From the NCBI GenBank assembly GCA_017465085.1, contig JAFTWW010000051.1, positions 1 to 47,652 of the forward strand: DNA of 47,652 nt. Direction: 5' to 3'. Below the pieces are notes generated by a model. The model was given only the letters and a program-made list of their open reading frames with translations, was not told the origin of the DNA and searched no databases. The translations under genes and the position numbers were made by a program. Positions 34,077 through 43,000 of the stretch are shown piece by piece (within the stretch, counting starts at the first letter, position 1; every line of letters starts with the position of its first letter). This DNA is from Clostridia bacterium. Lineage in GTDB: Bacteria > Bacillota > Clostridia > Oscillospirales > Acutalibacteraceae.

Positions 34077-36713
34077 TTAAGCCTTGGGCATATCTAATTC
34101 TGTAAAATGCTTGCCGTAATAAGCGTTAAGATACATTTGCTTGATTTCACTCATAAGCGGATAACGGGGGTTGGCGCCTGTGCACTGGTCATCAAAAGCC
34201 TGTTCCACCATATCATCAAGATTATCAAGGAATACCTTTTCATCGATACCGTAATCCTTGATGGTATCCTTAATGCCAACCTTAGCCTTAAGTTCGTTTA
34301 TTGCCTTAATGAGATTTTCAAGCTTCTCTTCATCACTGCTGCCGCCAAGACCTAGGTGGTCTGCAATCTCGGCATAACGGGCAAGGGTGTGGGGGTGGTC
34401 ATACTGAGAGAAGGTACCCATCTTTGCGGGAGCCTCACTCGCATTAAAGCGAAGCACCTCTTCAATCATAAGAGCATTAGCAACGCCGTGGGGCAAGTGA
34501 TGGAAAGCACCCAGCTTATGCGCCATAGAGTGACAAACTCCGAGGAATGCATTGGCAAATGCCATACCTGCTATTGTGGCGGCGTTTGCCATCTTCTCTC
34601 TTGCCTTAACATCTGTCTGACCGTTCTCATAGGCTATGGGGAGATATTCAAATACAATCTTTAAGGAATTGAGCGCTAAGCCATCGGTATAATCGGTAGC
34701 CATAACCGAAGCGTAAGCCTCAAGAGCGTGAGTAACTGCATCTATACCCGAAGCGGCTGTAAGACCCTTTGGGGCAGACATATGGAAATCTGTATCGATA
34801 ATAGCCATATTAGGAAGCAGCTCATAATCGGCAAGAGGATATTTAACTCCTGTCTTCTCATCTGTAATAACAGCAAAGGGAGTAACCTCACTACCTGTAC
34901 CTGCTGAGGTGGGAACTGCGATAAAGTATGCCTTTTCGCCCATTTTGGGGAAGGTATAAACACGCTTACGGATATCAATAAATCTCATAGCCATATCCAT
35001 AAAGTCAGCATCGGGATGCTCATATAAAACCCACATAATCTTTGCGGCATCCATAGCAGAGCCGCCGCCTAATGCAATAATGGTATCGGGCTTAAAGGCC
35101 GCCATCTGCTCGGCGCCATCCTTAGCGTTTTTAAGGGTGGGATCGGGCTGAACATCAAAGAAAGTAGTATGCGCAATACCCATTTCATCCAGTTTATCGG
35201 TTATGGGCTTTGTATAACCGTTCTCATAAAGGAAATTATCGGTTACGATAAATGCTCGCTTAGAGCCGCGAACGGTTTTAAGCTCATCAAGAGCTACGGG
35301 CAGACAGCCCTTCTTGATATATATCTTTTCGGGGGCTCTGAACCAAAGCATATTCTCCCTTCTTTCTGCTACAGTTTTAATATTTAACAGGTGCTTAACG
35401 CCAACGTTATCCGAAACCGAGTTGCCGCCCCAGGAGCCGCAACCAAGGGTTAGCGATGGAGCTAACTTAAAGTTATATAAATCACCTATACCGCCGTGAG
35501 CCGAGGGGGTATTTACAAGTATTCGGCAGGTTTTCATACGGGCAGTAAATTCATTTAATTTTTCAGTTTCGGTCATTTCGTTAAGATAGATACTTGATGT
35601 ATGACCGTAACCGCCATCGGCAATAAGATGCTCTGCCTTTCCGAGCGCATCCTCAAAGTTCCTTGCTTTATACATTGCAAGTACGGGAGATAATTTCTCG
35701 TGGGCAAACTCCTCGGAAAGCTCAACGCTTTCTACCTCACCCATCAGTATCTTGGTGCCTGCAGGAACAGTTACGCCTGCAAGCTCTGCAATCCTTGCGG
35801 CAGACTGACCAACGATTTTAGCATTTAATGCGCCGTTGATAATAATAGTTTTTCTTACCTTTTCGGTCTCATCGGCGGTTAAGAAATAACAGCCCCTTGT
35901 TGCGAACTCGCGTTTTACTTCATCATAAATGCTTTCCATAACGATAACCGATTGCTCAGAAGCGCATATCATACCGTTATCAAAGGTTTTGGAGTGAATA
36001 ATAGAATTTACTGCAAGAAGAATATCTGCAGTATCATCAATAATAGCGGGGGTATTACCTGCGCCTACGCCCAAAGCGGGTTTACCGCTTGAGTACGCCG
36101 CCTTAACCATACCTGGACCGCCTGTCGCGAGGATAATATCTGCCTCCCTCATAACCGTATTGGTCATTTCAAGGCTAGGCACATCGATCCAATCTATAAT
36201 ACCCTCGGGAGCACCTGCTTTCACTGCGGCCTCAAGTACTAACTTTGCGGCGGCAATAGTTGAGTTTTTGGCTCTCGGATGGGGTGAAATAATTATTGCA
36301 TTTCTTGTTTTAAGAGCTAAAAGGCACTTAAATATTGCGGTGGAGGTTGGGTTAGTTGTGGGAATTACCGCCGCAACAACACCGATAGGCTCGGCGATTT
36401 TCTTAATGCCAAAGGCCTTATCCTCCTCAATTACTCCGCAGGTCTTTGTATTCTTATAGGCATTATAAATATATTCGGAAGCATAGTTATTCTTTATAAC
36501 CTTATCCTCCACAACGCCCATACCTGTTTCCTCTACTGCCATTTTAGCAAGAGGTATTCTCGCCTTATTTGCGGCAGATGCGGCGGCTAAAAAGATTTTA
36601 TCCACCTGTTCCTGATTATATGTAGCGAAAACTCTTTGAGCGGCTCTTGTTCTTGCAATAGCCTCTTCAAGCTTTTCAACACTATCTACCATTAAATAAT
36701 CTTTATTTTCCAT
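34077..36713 (-). CDS. adhE: Bifunctional acetaldehyde-CoA / alcohol dehydrogenase
   Basis: An 878-residue fermentative enzyme reducing acetyl-CoA to acetaldehyde and then ethanol with two NADH. The N-terminal aldehyde dehydrogenase (about 1-440) has the active-site cysteine in FDNGMICASEQS and the TGGPGMVKAAYSSGKPALGVG cofactor region nearby. After a linker, the iron-dependent alcohol dehydrogenase (about 455-870) has GGGSAMDAAK, PTSAGTGSEVTPF and the iron-binding ASGIDAVTHALEAY and CHSMAHKLGAFHHLPHG segments. Length is normal, and both active sites look intact. AdhE proteins polymerise into spirosomes. A Rex box covers its -10. Confidence 0.96.
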   Translation of the reverse strand: MENKDYLMVDSVEKLEEAIARTRAAQRVFATYNQEQVDKIFLAAASAANKARIPLAKMAVEETGMGVVEDKVIKNNYASEYIYNAYKNTKTCGVIEEDKAFGIKKIAEPIGVVAAVIPTTNPTSTAIFKCLLALKTRNAIIISPHPRAKNSTIAAAKLVLEAAVKAGAPEGIIDWIDVPSLEMTNTVMREADIILATGGPGMVKAAYSSGKPALGVGAGNTPAIIDDTADILLAVNSIIHSKTFDNGMICASEQSVIVMESIYDEVKREFATRGCYFLTADETEKVRKTIIINGALNAKIVGQSAARIAELAGVTVPAGTKILMGEVESVELSEEFAHEKLSPVLAMYKARNFEDALGKAEHLIADGGYGHTSSIYLNEMTETEKLNEFTARMKTCRILVNTPSAHGGIGDLYNFKLAPSLTLGCGSWGGNSVSDNVGVKHLLNIKTVAERRENMLWFRAPEKIYIKKGCLPVALDELKTVRGSKRAFIVTDNFLYENGYTKPITDKLDEMGIAHTTFFDVQPDPTLKNAKDGAEQMAAFKPDTIIALGGGSAMDAAKIMWVLYEHPDADFMDMAMRFIDIRKRVYTFPKMGEKAYFIAVPTSAGTGSEVTPFAVITDEKTGVKYPLADYELLPNMAIIDTDFHMSAPKGLTAASGIDAVTHALEAYASVMATDYTDGLALNSLKIVFEYLPIAYENGQTDVKAREKMANAATIAGMAFANAFLGVCHSMAHKLGAFHHLPHGVANALMIEEVLRFNASEAPAKMGTFSQYDHPHTLARYAEIADHLGLGGSSDEEKLENLIKAINELKAKVGIKDTIKDYGIDEKVFLDNLDDMVEQAFDDQCTGANPRYPLMSEIKQMYLNAYYGKHFTELDMPKA

Positions 36714-36738
36714 AATTGCCTCCTAAACGGATTTTGCT

Positions 36739-36775
36739 TTGTGATTATTTTAACAATCCTTAATCCTTTTGACAA
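36739..36775 (-). promoter_or_regulatory. adhE promoter overlapped by a Rex operator
   Basis: Minus-strand TTGTCA (36775-36770), 17-base spacer and TAAAAT (36752-36747). TTGTGATTATTTTAACAA at 36739-36756 differs from the Rex palindrome TTGTTAA-N4-TTAACAA at only two positions and covers the -10. Rex leaves DNA when NADH rises, which would allow ethanol formation. Confidence 0.85.
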
Positions 36776-36791
36776 TTCTTAAAATGACTAA

Positions 36792-36819
36792 CGGGTATTA
36801 TCAATTTTGATAATACCCG
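36792..36819 (-). terminator. Hairpin between the LysR-type gene and adhE
   Basis: CGGGTATTATCA (36792-36803) and TGATAATACCCG (36808-36819) form a perfect 12-base stem with a four-base loop, six bases after the LysR-type stop. The T run is weak on the minus strand and better on the plus strand. Confidence 0.75.
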
Positions 36820-36824
36820 CATTT

Positions 36825-37745
36825 TTACAAGTTCTTTAGCTTTGATTTATTAAGCTCATCAATAAATCTGCGATCAAGCTCTGTAAGCTTGTACCCTTCC
36901 CTATATATAAGAACATCCTTATAAATCTTTTTGTTTTCCCCGCATTTCCGCTGAACAAGTCCATACCTTTCCACAAGCTCCGCGGGAGCAGGAGAAATCC
37001 ACATAAAAGTATCACTGTTTTTAGAAAGCAAATCGAACTGACTTGCTCTCTCAAAAACAAATATTTTACGCCTTATGTTATCGTCAAGCTCCTCTTTCAT
37101 TACCTTTGAAACGGGAAGTGACGGAACATAAGGGTCGGCGTGAGCTATTTCAATAAAGCGGGACAAATCGCTGAAGGTAATATTCTCCTTCTTCGCAAGA
37201 GGGTTATCCTTGCTCATTATAAGGGTATAGCAAAACTCGGTAACCATCTCATATTTAAGGCCTTTTTCCTCGAGCATATCCTTGAAATACTTATCGTGAT
37301 TTTCGGAATATCTGATTATGCCCAACTTATAATCATGGTTAATAATATTATGTATGGTACGCTTTGAGTTAGTTTCCTTATAAAAGATCTCGGCATCATC
37401 ATCCGAAAGAGTTTTTGAAAACTCGGCAAAGGCATCCGAAATATAGCAGGCTCTCGGCACAGAAATAGAAAATTTTTGCTTTTTACGGGAATCCTCTTTA
37501 TAAAAGTTTTCAACCTGGTCGATCTGAGCCAATATTTCCTTTGCGAAGGTTATGAACTCCTCGCCCTCGGCGGTCAGAGTCATACCCGATGAGGTGCGGT
37601 CAAATATAGCCACACCGATGCTTTCTTCAAGCTCTTTTATGGAACGGCTGATATTGGGGGCCGCTATAAACAATGCCTCCGAGGCTTTGCTAAGGCTACC
37701 TGCCCTTGCTACCTCAACAGCGCACTTTAAGTGGGATAAATTCAA
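36825..37745 (-). CDS. LysR-family transcriptional regulator
   Basis: A 306-residue LTTR. The winged HTH is N-terminal (about 1-60, with SLSKASEALFIAAPNISRSIKELEE broken over helices 2-3), followed by a linker helix and a periplasmic-binding-like effector domain from about 90. The start is TTG at 37745: a TGA lies in frame nine bases upstream, no ATG fits, and MNLSHLK matches the family beginning. LTTRs usually control a divergent or neighbouring gene; here the upstream neighbour is an SGNH hydrolase on the same strand only 19 bases away, and adhE follows downstream. The effector is unknown. Confidence 0.88.
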   Translation of the reverse strand: MNLSHLKCAVEVARAGSLSKASEALFIAAPNISRSIKELEESIGVAIFDRTSSGMTLTAEGEEFITFAKEILAQIDQVENFYKEDSRKKQKFSISVPRACYISDAFAEFSKTLSDDDAEIFYKETNSKRTIHNIINHDYKLGIIRYSENHDKYFKDMLEEKGLKYEMVTEFCYTLIMSKDNPLAKKENITFSDLSRFIEIAHADPYVPSLPVSKVMKEELDDNIRRKIFVFERASQFDLLSKNSDTFMWISPAPAELVERYGLVQRKCGENKKIYKDVLIYREGYKLTELDRRFIDELNKSKLKNL

Positions 37746-37764
37746 AATTTTTCACCAACCAAAA

Positions 37765-38481
37765 TTATTTACTGTTATACTTTTCTAAAATCTCGGGCTC
37801 ATCCGCAAAAATCATTCTAAAGAGAGAATCGGCAAAAAGCTCGTGCATCTCGCGTGTTGGGTGATTTACCCTATTCGCTAGAAGCATAGTCGTATCTTCT
37901 GTTTTACTTATTTCCTTCCATTTTGAATAGCAATCGCAAACGGGTATACCGTTATCCTGCGCGGTTTTACGGGCAGCTTCAATATATGTATCCATTCTGC
38001 CGCCGTTTTGCATCTCGGCAGTTTTTTCAGCATAGGATTTATAGCCTTCAAAGGTATCCTCCGCAACATAAGTATTAAGCATATTGGGGGTTAAAAATAT
38101 AGTAAAAATACCCTTTTCGTTGCACTTTTTGAATATAGTTGCAAGGGATTCGGTGTACTCTTCAATGGGAAAATTAACATCATTAAGGCCAAAACAAACA
38201 ATAACCAAATCGGGATTATGAGAGAAAACATCTCTATCCATTCTATCAAGAGAATCTTTAGCAGTTATACCCTCTATGCCCGAATCAATGACATTAACGG
38301 GAACGTAATTCCTTATACTGAGAATTTTATTACGAAGTCGGTTCCAATAGGTTGTTTCATAACCTACCTCATTATAACCTAAAATCCCGTGGGTAACGCT
38401 ATCACCGAAAGCTACTATATTTATAGCACCGTTAATTCTGATGCCATCAGCATTCATTTTAAGTTTTTCAGCTATTGTCAT
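37765..38481 (-). CDS. SGNH/GDSL-family hydrolase
   Basis: A 238-residue cytoplasmic-looking esterase of the SGNH superfamily. Block I FGDSVTHG carries the serine nucleophile (near 26-33), block II has the glycine in DSGIEG, block III is FGLNDV with the asparagine, and block V NHPTREMH carries the catalytic His. There is no signal peptide. Relatives are lipases, carbohydrate esterases or acyl-thioesterases; the substrate is not evident. It has its own promoter, and the LysR-type gene follows after 19 bases, so the regulator may control or respond to this enzyme. Confidence 0.85.
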   Translation of the reverse strand: MTIAEKLKMNADGIRINGAINIVAFGDSVTHGILGYNEVGYETTYWNRLRNKILSIRNYVPVNVIDSGIEGITAKDSLDRMDRDVFSHNPDLVIVCFGLNDVNFPIEEYTESLATIFKKCNEKGIFTIFLTPNMLNTYVAEDTFEGYKSYAEKTAEMQNGGRMDTYIEAARKTAQDNGIPVCDCYSKWKEISKTEDTTMLLANRVNHPTREMHELFADSLFRMIFADEPEILEKYNSK

Positions 38482-38506
38482 ATTAAAAACCTGCCTTTCA
38501 ACGATA

Positions 38507-38535
38507 ATTTTACCATTTTATGAGATTTCCGTCAA
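38507..38535 (-). promoter_or_regulatory. Sigma-A promoter of the SGNH hydrolase-LysR transcript
   Basis: TTGACG (38535-38530), 17-base spacer and TAAAAT (38512-38507) on the minus strand, 26 bases before the start codon. Confidence 0.7.
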
Positions 38536-38539
38536 TAGA

Positions 38540-38565
38540 AAAACACGGACATTTGCCCGTGTTTT
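38540..38565 (-). terminator. Terminator of argGH
   Basis: AAAACACGG (38540-38548) and CCGTGTTTT (38557-38565) form a stem followed on the minus strand by a TCTATTG sequence; the A/T arms supply the U run. It begins five bases past the argH stop. Confidence 0.75.
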
Positions 38566-38569
38566 TTAT

Positions 38570-39940
38570 CTACAATTTTGACTTTATGTACTTAATTTGC
38601 TTTTCTACGGATGAAACGCTTGTACCACCCTCGCTTATTCTCTTAGAAACGCAGGTTTCAAGACTTATCTCATCAAATAAATCGGCCTCAAAGGAATTAT
38701 CGTAATTTTTATACTCCTCTAAGGTAAGGTCGCAAAGCACCCTGCCGCTTTTTATACAATCGGCAACTATACCGCCCGAAAGCTTATAAGCAGTTCTGAA
38801 GGGCATACCCTTTTTAACAAGGTAATCGGCAAGGTCGGTAGCGTTTATAAATCCGCCGCCTGCCGCCTTTAGCATATTATCGGTATTAGCCTTAAGAGTG
38901 GTTATCATACCCTCAAATACGCCTAAGCACATCTTAACAGTATCGCAGGTATCGAAAATGCCCTCTTTATCCTCCTGCATATCCTTATTATATGCAAGGG
39001 GCAGGCCCTTAAGGGTGGTGAGCAGACCTAATAAATTTCCATATACCCTACCCGTTTTACCGCGTACAAGCTCTGCCATATCGGGATTCTTCTTTTGCGG
39101 CATTATGGATGAGCCCGTGGTATAATCATCGGAAAGCTCGATAAACTTAAACTCCCAGCTTGACCAGAGGATTATCTCCTCGGAAAAACGGGAAAGATGC
39201 ATCATAATAAGAGAAATATCGGCCCCTAGCTCAACACAGAAATCTCTATCGGATACGCCATCAAGGGAGTTCATACAAATACCGTCAAAGCCTAATTTTT
39301 CGGCTTCGAAATAACGGTCGGTATTATAAGTAGTACCCGCCAATGCGCAACAGCCGATGGGTGAAATATTGAGTCTTTTTCTGCAGTCACTGAGCCTTTC
39401 TAAATCTCTTAAGAGCATCATAGCGTAGGCCATTAGGTGATGGCCGAAGGTTATGGGCTGAGCCCTTTGAAGATGGGTATATCCGGGCATTATAGCCGAT
39501 TTATACTCCTGCGCCTTATCGGTAACGGCGCCGATAAGCTTTCTCAGAAGCTTACTGATTTCATCAATTTCATCCCGCAGATACATTCTTATATCAAGGG
39601 CTACCTGATCGTTACGGCTTCTTGCGGTATGAAGCTTTTTACCCACATCACCAAGCCTTGCGGTTAACTCCTGCTCAACAAAGGAATGGATATCCTCGCA
39701 ATTCACATCAATAGCAAGGCTACCGTTATCAATATCATCAAGTATATTCTGAAGCCCATCTATAAGGGCATCGGCCTCAGCCTTAGTTATAATGCCCATA
39801 GCGCCGAGCATTGCAGCGTGAGCCATACTGCCCGTTATATCCTGACGGTACATTCTGCTATCAAAGGTTATGGAAGAATTGAAATCATCGGCAAGCTTAT
39901 TAACCGTGCCATCGGTTCTTCCCGCCCAAATTTTAGACAT
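38570..39940 (-). CDS. argH: Argininosuccinate lyase
   Basis: A 456-residue homotetrameric lyase splitting argininosuccinate into arginine and fumarate, the last step of arginine synthesis. The superfamily signature GSSIMPQKKNPD is present near 277-288, with the catalytic serine in the flexible loop. HTARSRNDQVALD and GYTHLQRAQP complete the active site. It starts 18 bases after argG in the same transcript. Confidence 0.96.
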   Translation of the reverse strand: MSKIWAGRTDGTVNKLADDFNSSITFDSRMYRQDITGSMAHAAMLGAMGIITKAEADALIDGLQNILDDIDNGSLAIDVNCEDIHSFVEQELTARLGDVGKKLHTARSRNDQVALDIRMYLRDEIDEISKLLRKLIGAVTDKAQEYKSAIMPGYTHLQRAQPITFGHHLMAYAMMLLRDLERLSDCRKRLNISPIGCCALAGTTYNTDRYFEAEKLGFDGICMNSLDGVSDRDFCVELGADISLIMMHLSRFSEEIILWSSWEFKFIELSDDYTTGSSIMPQKKNPDMAELVRGKTGRVYGNLLGLLTTLKGLPLAYNKDMQEDKEGIFDTCDTVKMCLGVFEGMITTLKANTDNMLKAAGGGFINATDLADYLVKKGMPFRTAYKLSGGIVADCIKSGRVLCDLTLEEYKNYDNSFEADLFDEISLETCVSKRISEGGTSVSSVEKQIKYIKSKL

Positions 39941-39958
39941 AAATATTACTCCGAACTA

Positions 39959-41185
39959 TTATTTATTACCGTTCTTTTTATCAACCATTGCCTGAACTTT
40001 TATAGGCAGACCGTAAAGGTTGATAAAGCCTGCGGAATCCTTCTGGTCATAGTCACTTTCGCCGAAGGTAGCGATATCCTCGCTGTAAAGTGAATAGGGG
40101 CTCCAAACACCCGCATTTATCATATTACCCTTGTAAAGCTTAAGCTTAACGGTACCTGTTACCTTCTCCTGAGTTTTATCAACGAAGGCAGAAAGGGCCT
40201 CGCGTAAGGGGGTAAACCATTGACCGTTATACACTAACTCTGCAAAGGTGATGGAAAGCTTCTGCTTTTCGTGCATAGTAAGCTTATCAAGGCAGATGCT
40301 CTCAAGAACGCTGTGAGCCTTGTAAAGAATGGTACCTCCGGGAGTTTCATAAACGCCGCGGCATTTCATACCAACAAGTCTGTTCTCAACAATATCAATA
40401 ATACCGATACCGTTAGCGCCGCCAATCTCATTAAGCTTTAAGATAATATTTTTAGCAGACATCTTTTCCCCATCAAGAGCAACGGGAATACCCTGCTCAA
40501 AATCAAGTGTTACATAGGTGGGTTTATCGGGGGCGGCGATGGGAGAAACGCCCATCTCTAGAAAGCCCTCTTTTTCATACATAGGCTCGTTGCCTGTATC
40601 CTCAAGGTCAAGGCCCTCATGAGAAAGATGCCAAAGGTTTTTATCCTTTGAATAGTTAGTTTCTCTATTTATCTTCAGAGGGATATTGTGAGCCTCTGCA
40701 TAATCGATTTCTTCTTCTCTTGATTTAATATCCCACTCTCTCCAAGGAGCGATAATAGGCATATCGGGCGCAAAATGCTTAAGAGCTAATTCAAAACGAA
40801 CCTGATCGTTACCCTTACCTGTGCAACCGTGGCAGATAGCATCTGCTCCCTCTTTAATTGCTATCTCAGCAAGTCCCTTTGCGATGCAGGGACGGGCGTG
40901 GCTTGTACCTAAAAGATATTCCTCATAAACTGCGCCTGCCTTCATGGTGGGGATTATGTATTCATCAACATATTCCTCGGTAAGATCGAGAACATAAAGC
41001 TTTGATGCGCCTGTTTTGATAGCCTTTTCCTCAAGACCCTCAAGCTCATCAGCCTGACCAACGTTACCCGAAACGGCTATAACCTCACAATTATTATAAT
41101 TTTCCTTAAGCCAGGGGATGATAATTGATGTATCAAGTCCTCCCGAATAGGCAAGAACTACCTTTTTAATATCTTGTCTGTTCAT
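39959..41185 (-). CDS. argG: Argininosuccinate synthase
   Basis: A 408-residue ATP-dependent ligase joining citrulline and aspartate. The P-loop of the N-type ATP pyrophosphatase fold is AYSGGLDTS near the N-terminus; the [13 protein letters not shown] and [14 protein letters not shown] segments follow. The frame is open 20 codons upstream, but GGAGGCG at 41198-41192 places the start at the ATG at 41185. It leads the argGH operon behind a consensus promoter bordered by candidate ArgR sites. Earlier arginine genes are not in this window. Confidence 0.96.
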   Translation of the reverse strand: MNRQDIKKVVLAYSGGLDTSIIIPWLKENYNNCEVIAVSGNVGQADELEGLEEKAIKTGASKLYVLDLTEEYVDEYIIPTMKAGAVYEEYLLGTSHARPCIAKGLAEIAIKEGADAICHGCTGKGNDQVRFELALKHFAPDMPIIAPWREWDIKSREEEIDYAEAHNIPLKINRETNYSKDKNLWHLSHEGLDLEDTGNEPMYEKEGFLEMGVSPIAAPDKPTYVTLDFEQGIPVALDGEKMSAKNIILKLNEIGGANGIGIIDIVENRLVGMKCRGVYETPGGTILYKAHSVLESICLDKLTMHEKQKLSITFAELVYNGQWFTPLREALSAFVDKTQEKVTGTVKLKLYKGNMINAGVWSPYSLYSEDIATFGESDYDQKDSAGFINLYGLPIKVQAMVDKKNGNK

Positions 41186-41198
41186 TAAAAACGCCTCC

Positions 41199-41245
41199 TG
41201 AATAAATATGCATACAATTATATATGTATTATGGGGTTTTGTCAA
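41199..41245 (-). promoter_or_regulatory. argGH promoter with downstream candidate ARG box
   Basis: On the minus strand TTGACA (41245-41240), a 17-base spacer and TATAAT (41222-41217) are a perfect consensus. TATGCATATTTATTCA at 41214-41199, right at the start of the transcript, resembles the Firmicutes ARG box with its ATGAATAA/TTATTCAT half-sites. Confidence 0.8.
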
Positions 41246-41280
41246 GGCTTTTTCTCATATTTATTTATTTTATGCAAAAA

Positions 41281-41300
41281 TATGCAATAAATAATGCATA
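41281..41300 (-). promoter_or_regulatory. Upstream candidate ARG box of argGH
   Basis: TATGCAATAAATAATGCATA is an inverted repeat (TATGCA/TGCATA, eight-base centre) lying 36 bases before the -35. With the downstream site it would allow looping by an ArgR hexamer. More TATGCA and TGCATA words flank it. Confidence 0.55.
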
Positions 41301-41320
41301 AAACCGCTTTTTTGCATACA

Positions 41321-41353
41321 AAAAACCGCAGTTACCAAAAAACTGCGGTTTTT
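41321..41353. terminator. Terminator of the SPOCS/LysM gene
   Basis: AAAAACCGCAGTT (41321-41333) and AACTGCGGTTTTT (41341-41353) form a strong stem with a seven-base loop; the arms provide T runs in both directions. Confidence 0.88.
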
Positions 41354-41356
41354 TTA

Positions 41357-42889
41357 TTAGCTAATCGGCACCATAATCATAACATTGTTTGCTAAAATTT
41401 CATCCTCAATACCGTTTATCTCCATTATTTCCCTCACGCTTGCAAGGTATCTTCGGGCAATATCCCAGATATTCTCCCCTGCATTTGCAAAATAGATGGT
41501 CATAGCTCCCCTATCGGTTTTCTTCAGCTCACAGCTTTCATCTGTTTCTACATCGGTTATAAGCGCCATATTACTGCACTGATAAACCGTGGCGTTAACA
41601 CAAAGCTCCATTCTCAGTTCCAAACAATCGGCAGAGGTTATGGTGTAACCTGAAGAGATCACCTTAACCGAAGGCTCACACTTAAAGCCCAATACCTCAC
41701 ACTCAAGCGGGTATTTATACTCAAACTCTACCGCCTTTTCGAAAAATGCAGGCTCCCCGCAATTATCAACACCAATTATGGATGCTAAGACACAACCGTT
41801 TATAACAAGGCTGTTATCCATCATTTTAGTATTATCAATACGAACATCGCACCACATATCCGTAACCGAGGATAGAGAGCCTTCGGGAAAGCTTATGGAT
41901 TTTTTGCAGTTGAAGTTTTCGTTGATATTGCAGAAAATCTTACTGAAACAAACATCATTTCGCTTGATATCGGCCTCATACTTTTTAGAAAAGGCATCAA
42001 GCACCACATCAACATCATTATTACAATATGTTTCGCAACAGATAAGAATTTTAGCGTTAAGAGAAAGACTCTTTGTTTCGCCCGACATCGAGGTACGGGG
42101 CTTTATTTCAAGAAACGCTATTTCTGCCTTGGCTTCGCACTCACAGTTTTCGGTAATACCTACGATTTCGAGAATCTGACTGCAGGGTATAACCGTTCTC
42201 ACGGTTTGCGCCGAGCCATCTTCAGAGCAATAAAGCAGAGATACGGTCATATCACCTTTTACCATAGCCTTACCCGCCAACAGCTTGCACTCTTTAAGGG
42301 CCACCGAGGCATCATATCTTATAACCGACCTGATATCAGGCTGACCGCCGCTAAGCTCAATTTCCTCTTCTATAAGCAGATATTTTTCGGCGCAACCCAT
42401 AGGTGATGTGGCAGGGGCAACTCCCCTTCTGAGCTCTATGTTACAGTCATCCACATCGGTTATAACATCGGTACCCTTGCGCTTTGTAACCTTAATTCCT
42501 ATACCCACGGCGCCGTGGATATCTATTTTCCTGCTGGTTACCGCGCGGCAGTTAATATACTCGCACTTACTGCTGCAAACAATCTCCCCTCCATCTATAT
42601 CCACATCGGCCTCAAAGGTTTTGTTAAAGGGGTGCTGATGCTCATAGGAACAAAGGCGGCAGGATTCATCGGAATAAATTACGGTAACGGTAAGCACTCC
42701 ATCTACCGTAATATTTCTTCCGCTTACCGATTTAGATGAAATTCGGGATACCGCGCGGCACTTTAAGATTTTACTTATTTCCGCAAAATAATCGGGCATA
42801 GTGAAATCGGCATCGATGGGCGCCTCGGCAGAATTTCTGAAAATTATCTCTTTGGTATATACGCGATTTTTAAGTTTTTTAGATTCCAT
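41357..42889 (-). CDS. SPOCS (DUF3794) and LysM domain protein, SipL-like
   Basis: A 510-residue protein without signal peptide or membrane helix. Repeated beta-rich SPOCS/DUF3794 segments fill about residues 15-450 (typical start EIIFRNSAEAPIDADFTMPDY), and a C-terminal LysM domain (about 463-508, ANAGENIWDIARRYLASV) binds glycans or spore-surface polymers. This architecture matches SipL of Clostridioides, a partner of SpoIVA in coat attachment, but Clostridia often have several DUF3794 proteins, so the symbol is withheld. A sigma-E-like promoter upstream agrees with mother-cell expression. Confidence 0.82.
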   Translation of the reverse strand: MESKKLKNRVYTKEIIFRNSAEAPIDADFTMPDYFAEISKILKCRAVSRISSKSVSGRNITVDGVLTVTVIYSDESCRLCSYEHQHPFNKTFEADVDIDGGEIVCSSKCEYINCRAVTSRKIDIHGAVGIGIKVTKRKGTDVITDVDDCNIELRRGVAPATSPMGCAEKYLLIEEEIELSGGQPDIRSVIRYDASVALKECKLLAGKAMVKGDMTVSLLYCSEDGSAQTVRTVIPCSQILEIVGITENCECEAKAEIAFLEIKPRTSMSGETKSLSLNAKILICCETYCNNDVDVVLDAFSKKYEADIKRNDVCFSKIFCNINENFNCKKSISFPEGSLSSVTDMWCDVRIDNTKMMDNSLVINGCVLASIIGVDNCGEPAFFEKAVEFEYKYPLECEVLGFKCEPSVKVISSGYTITSADCLELRMELCVNATVYQCSNMALITDVETDESCELKKTDRGAMTIYFANAGENIWDIARRYLASVREIMEINGIEDEILANNVMIMVPIS

Positions 42890-42919
42890 AGCTTAACACA
42901 CTCCACATTGAATTAGTAA

Positions 42920-42948
42920 ATAATATTCTTATCAGTAAAAATATATGC
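42920..42948 (-). promoter_or_regulatory. Sigma-E-like promoter of the SPOCS/LysM gene
   Basis: Minus-strand GCATATA (42948-42942), a 14-base spacer and AATATTAT (42927-42920). The -35 matches the sigma-E pattern and the spacing equals that of spoIIID, while the -10 keeps only the ATA and AT positions. Confidence 0.5.
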
Positions 42949-42973
42949 AAAGAGTGCGCCAAGATATGAAAAT

Positions 42974-43000
42974 CCCCGTAAGGTTTTAGGCCTTACGGGG
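42974..43000. terminator. Terminator hairpin containing the glycosyltransferase stop codon
   Basis: CCCCGTAAGG (42974-42983) pairs with CCTTACGGGG (42991-43000). The TAA of the minus-strand glycosyltransferase (42995-42993) lies inside the stem. Nearly the same hairpin recurs at 44760-44789. Confidence 0.8.
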
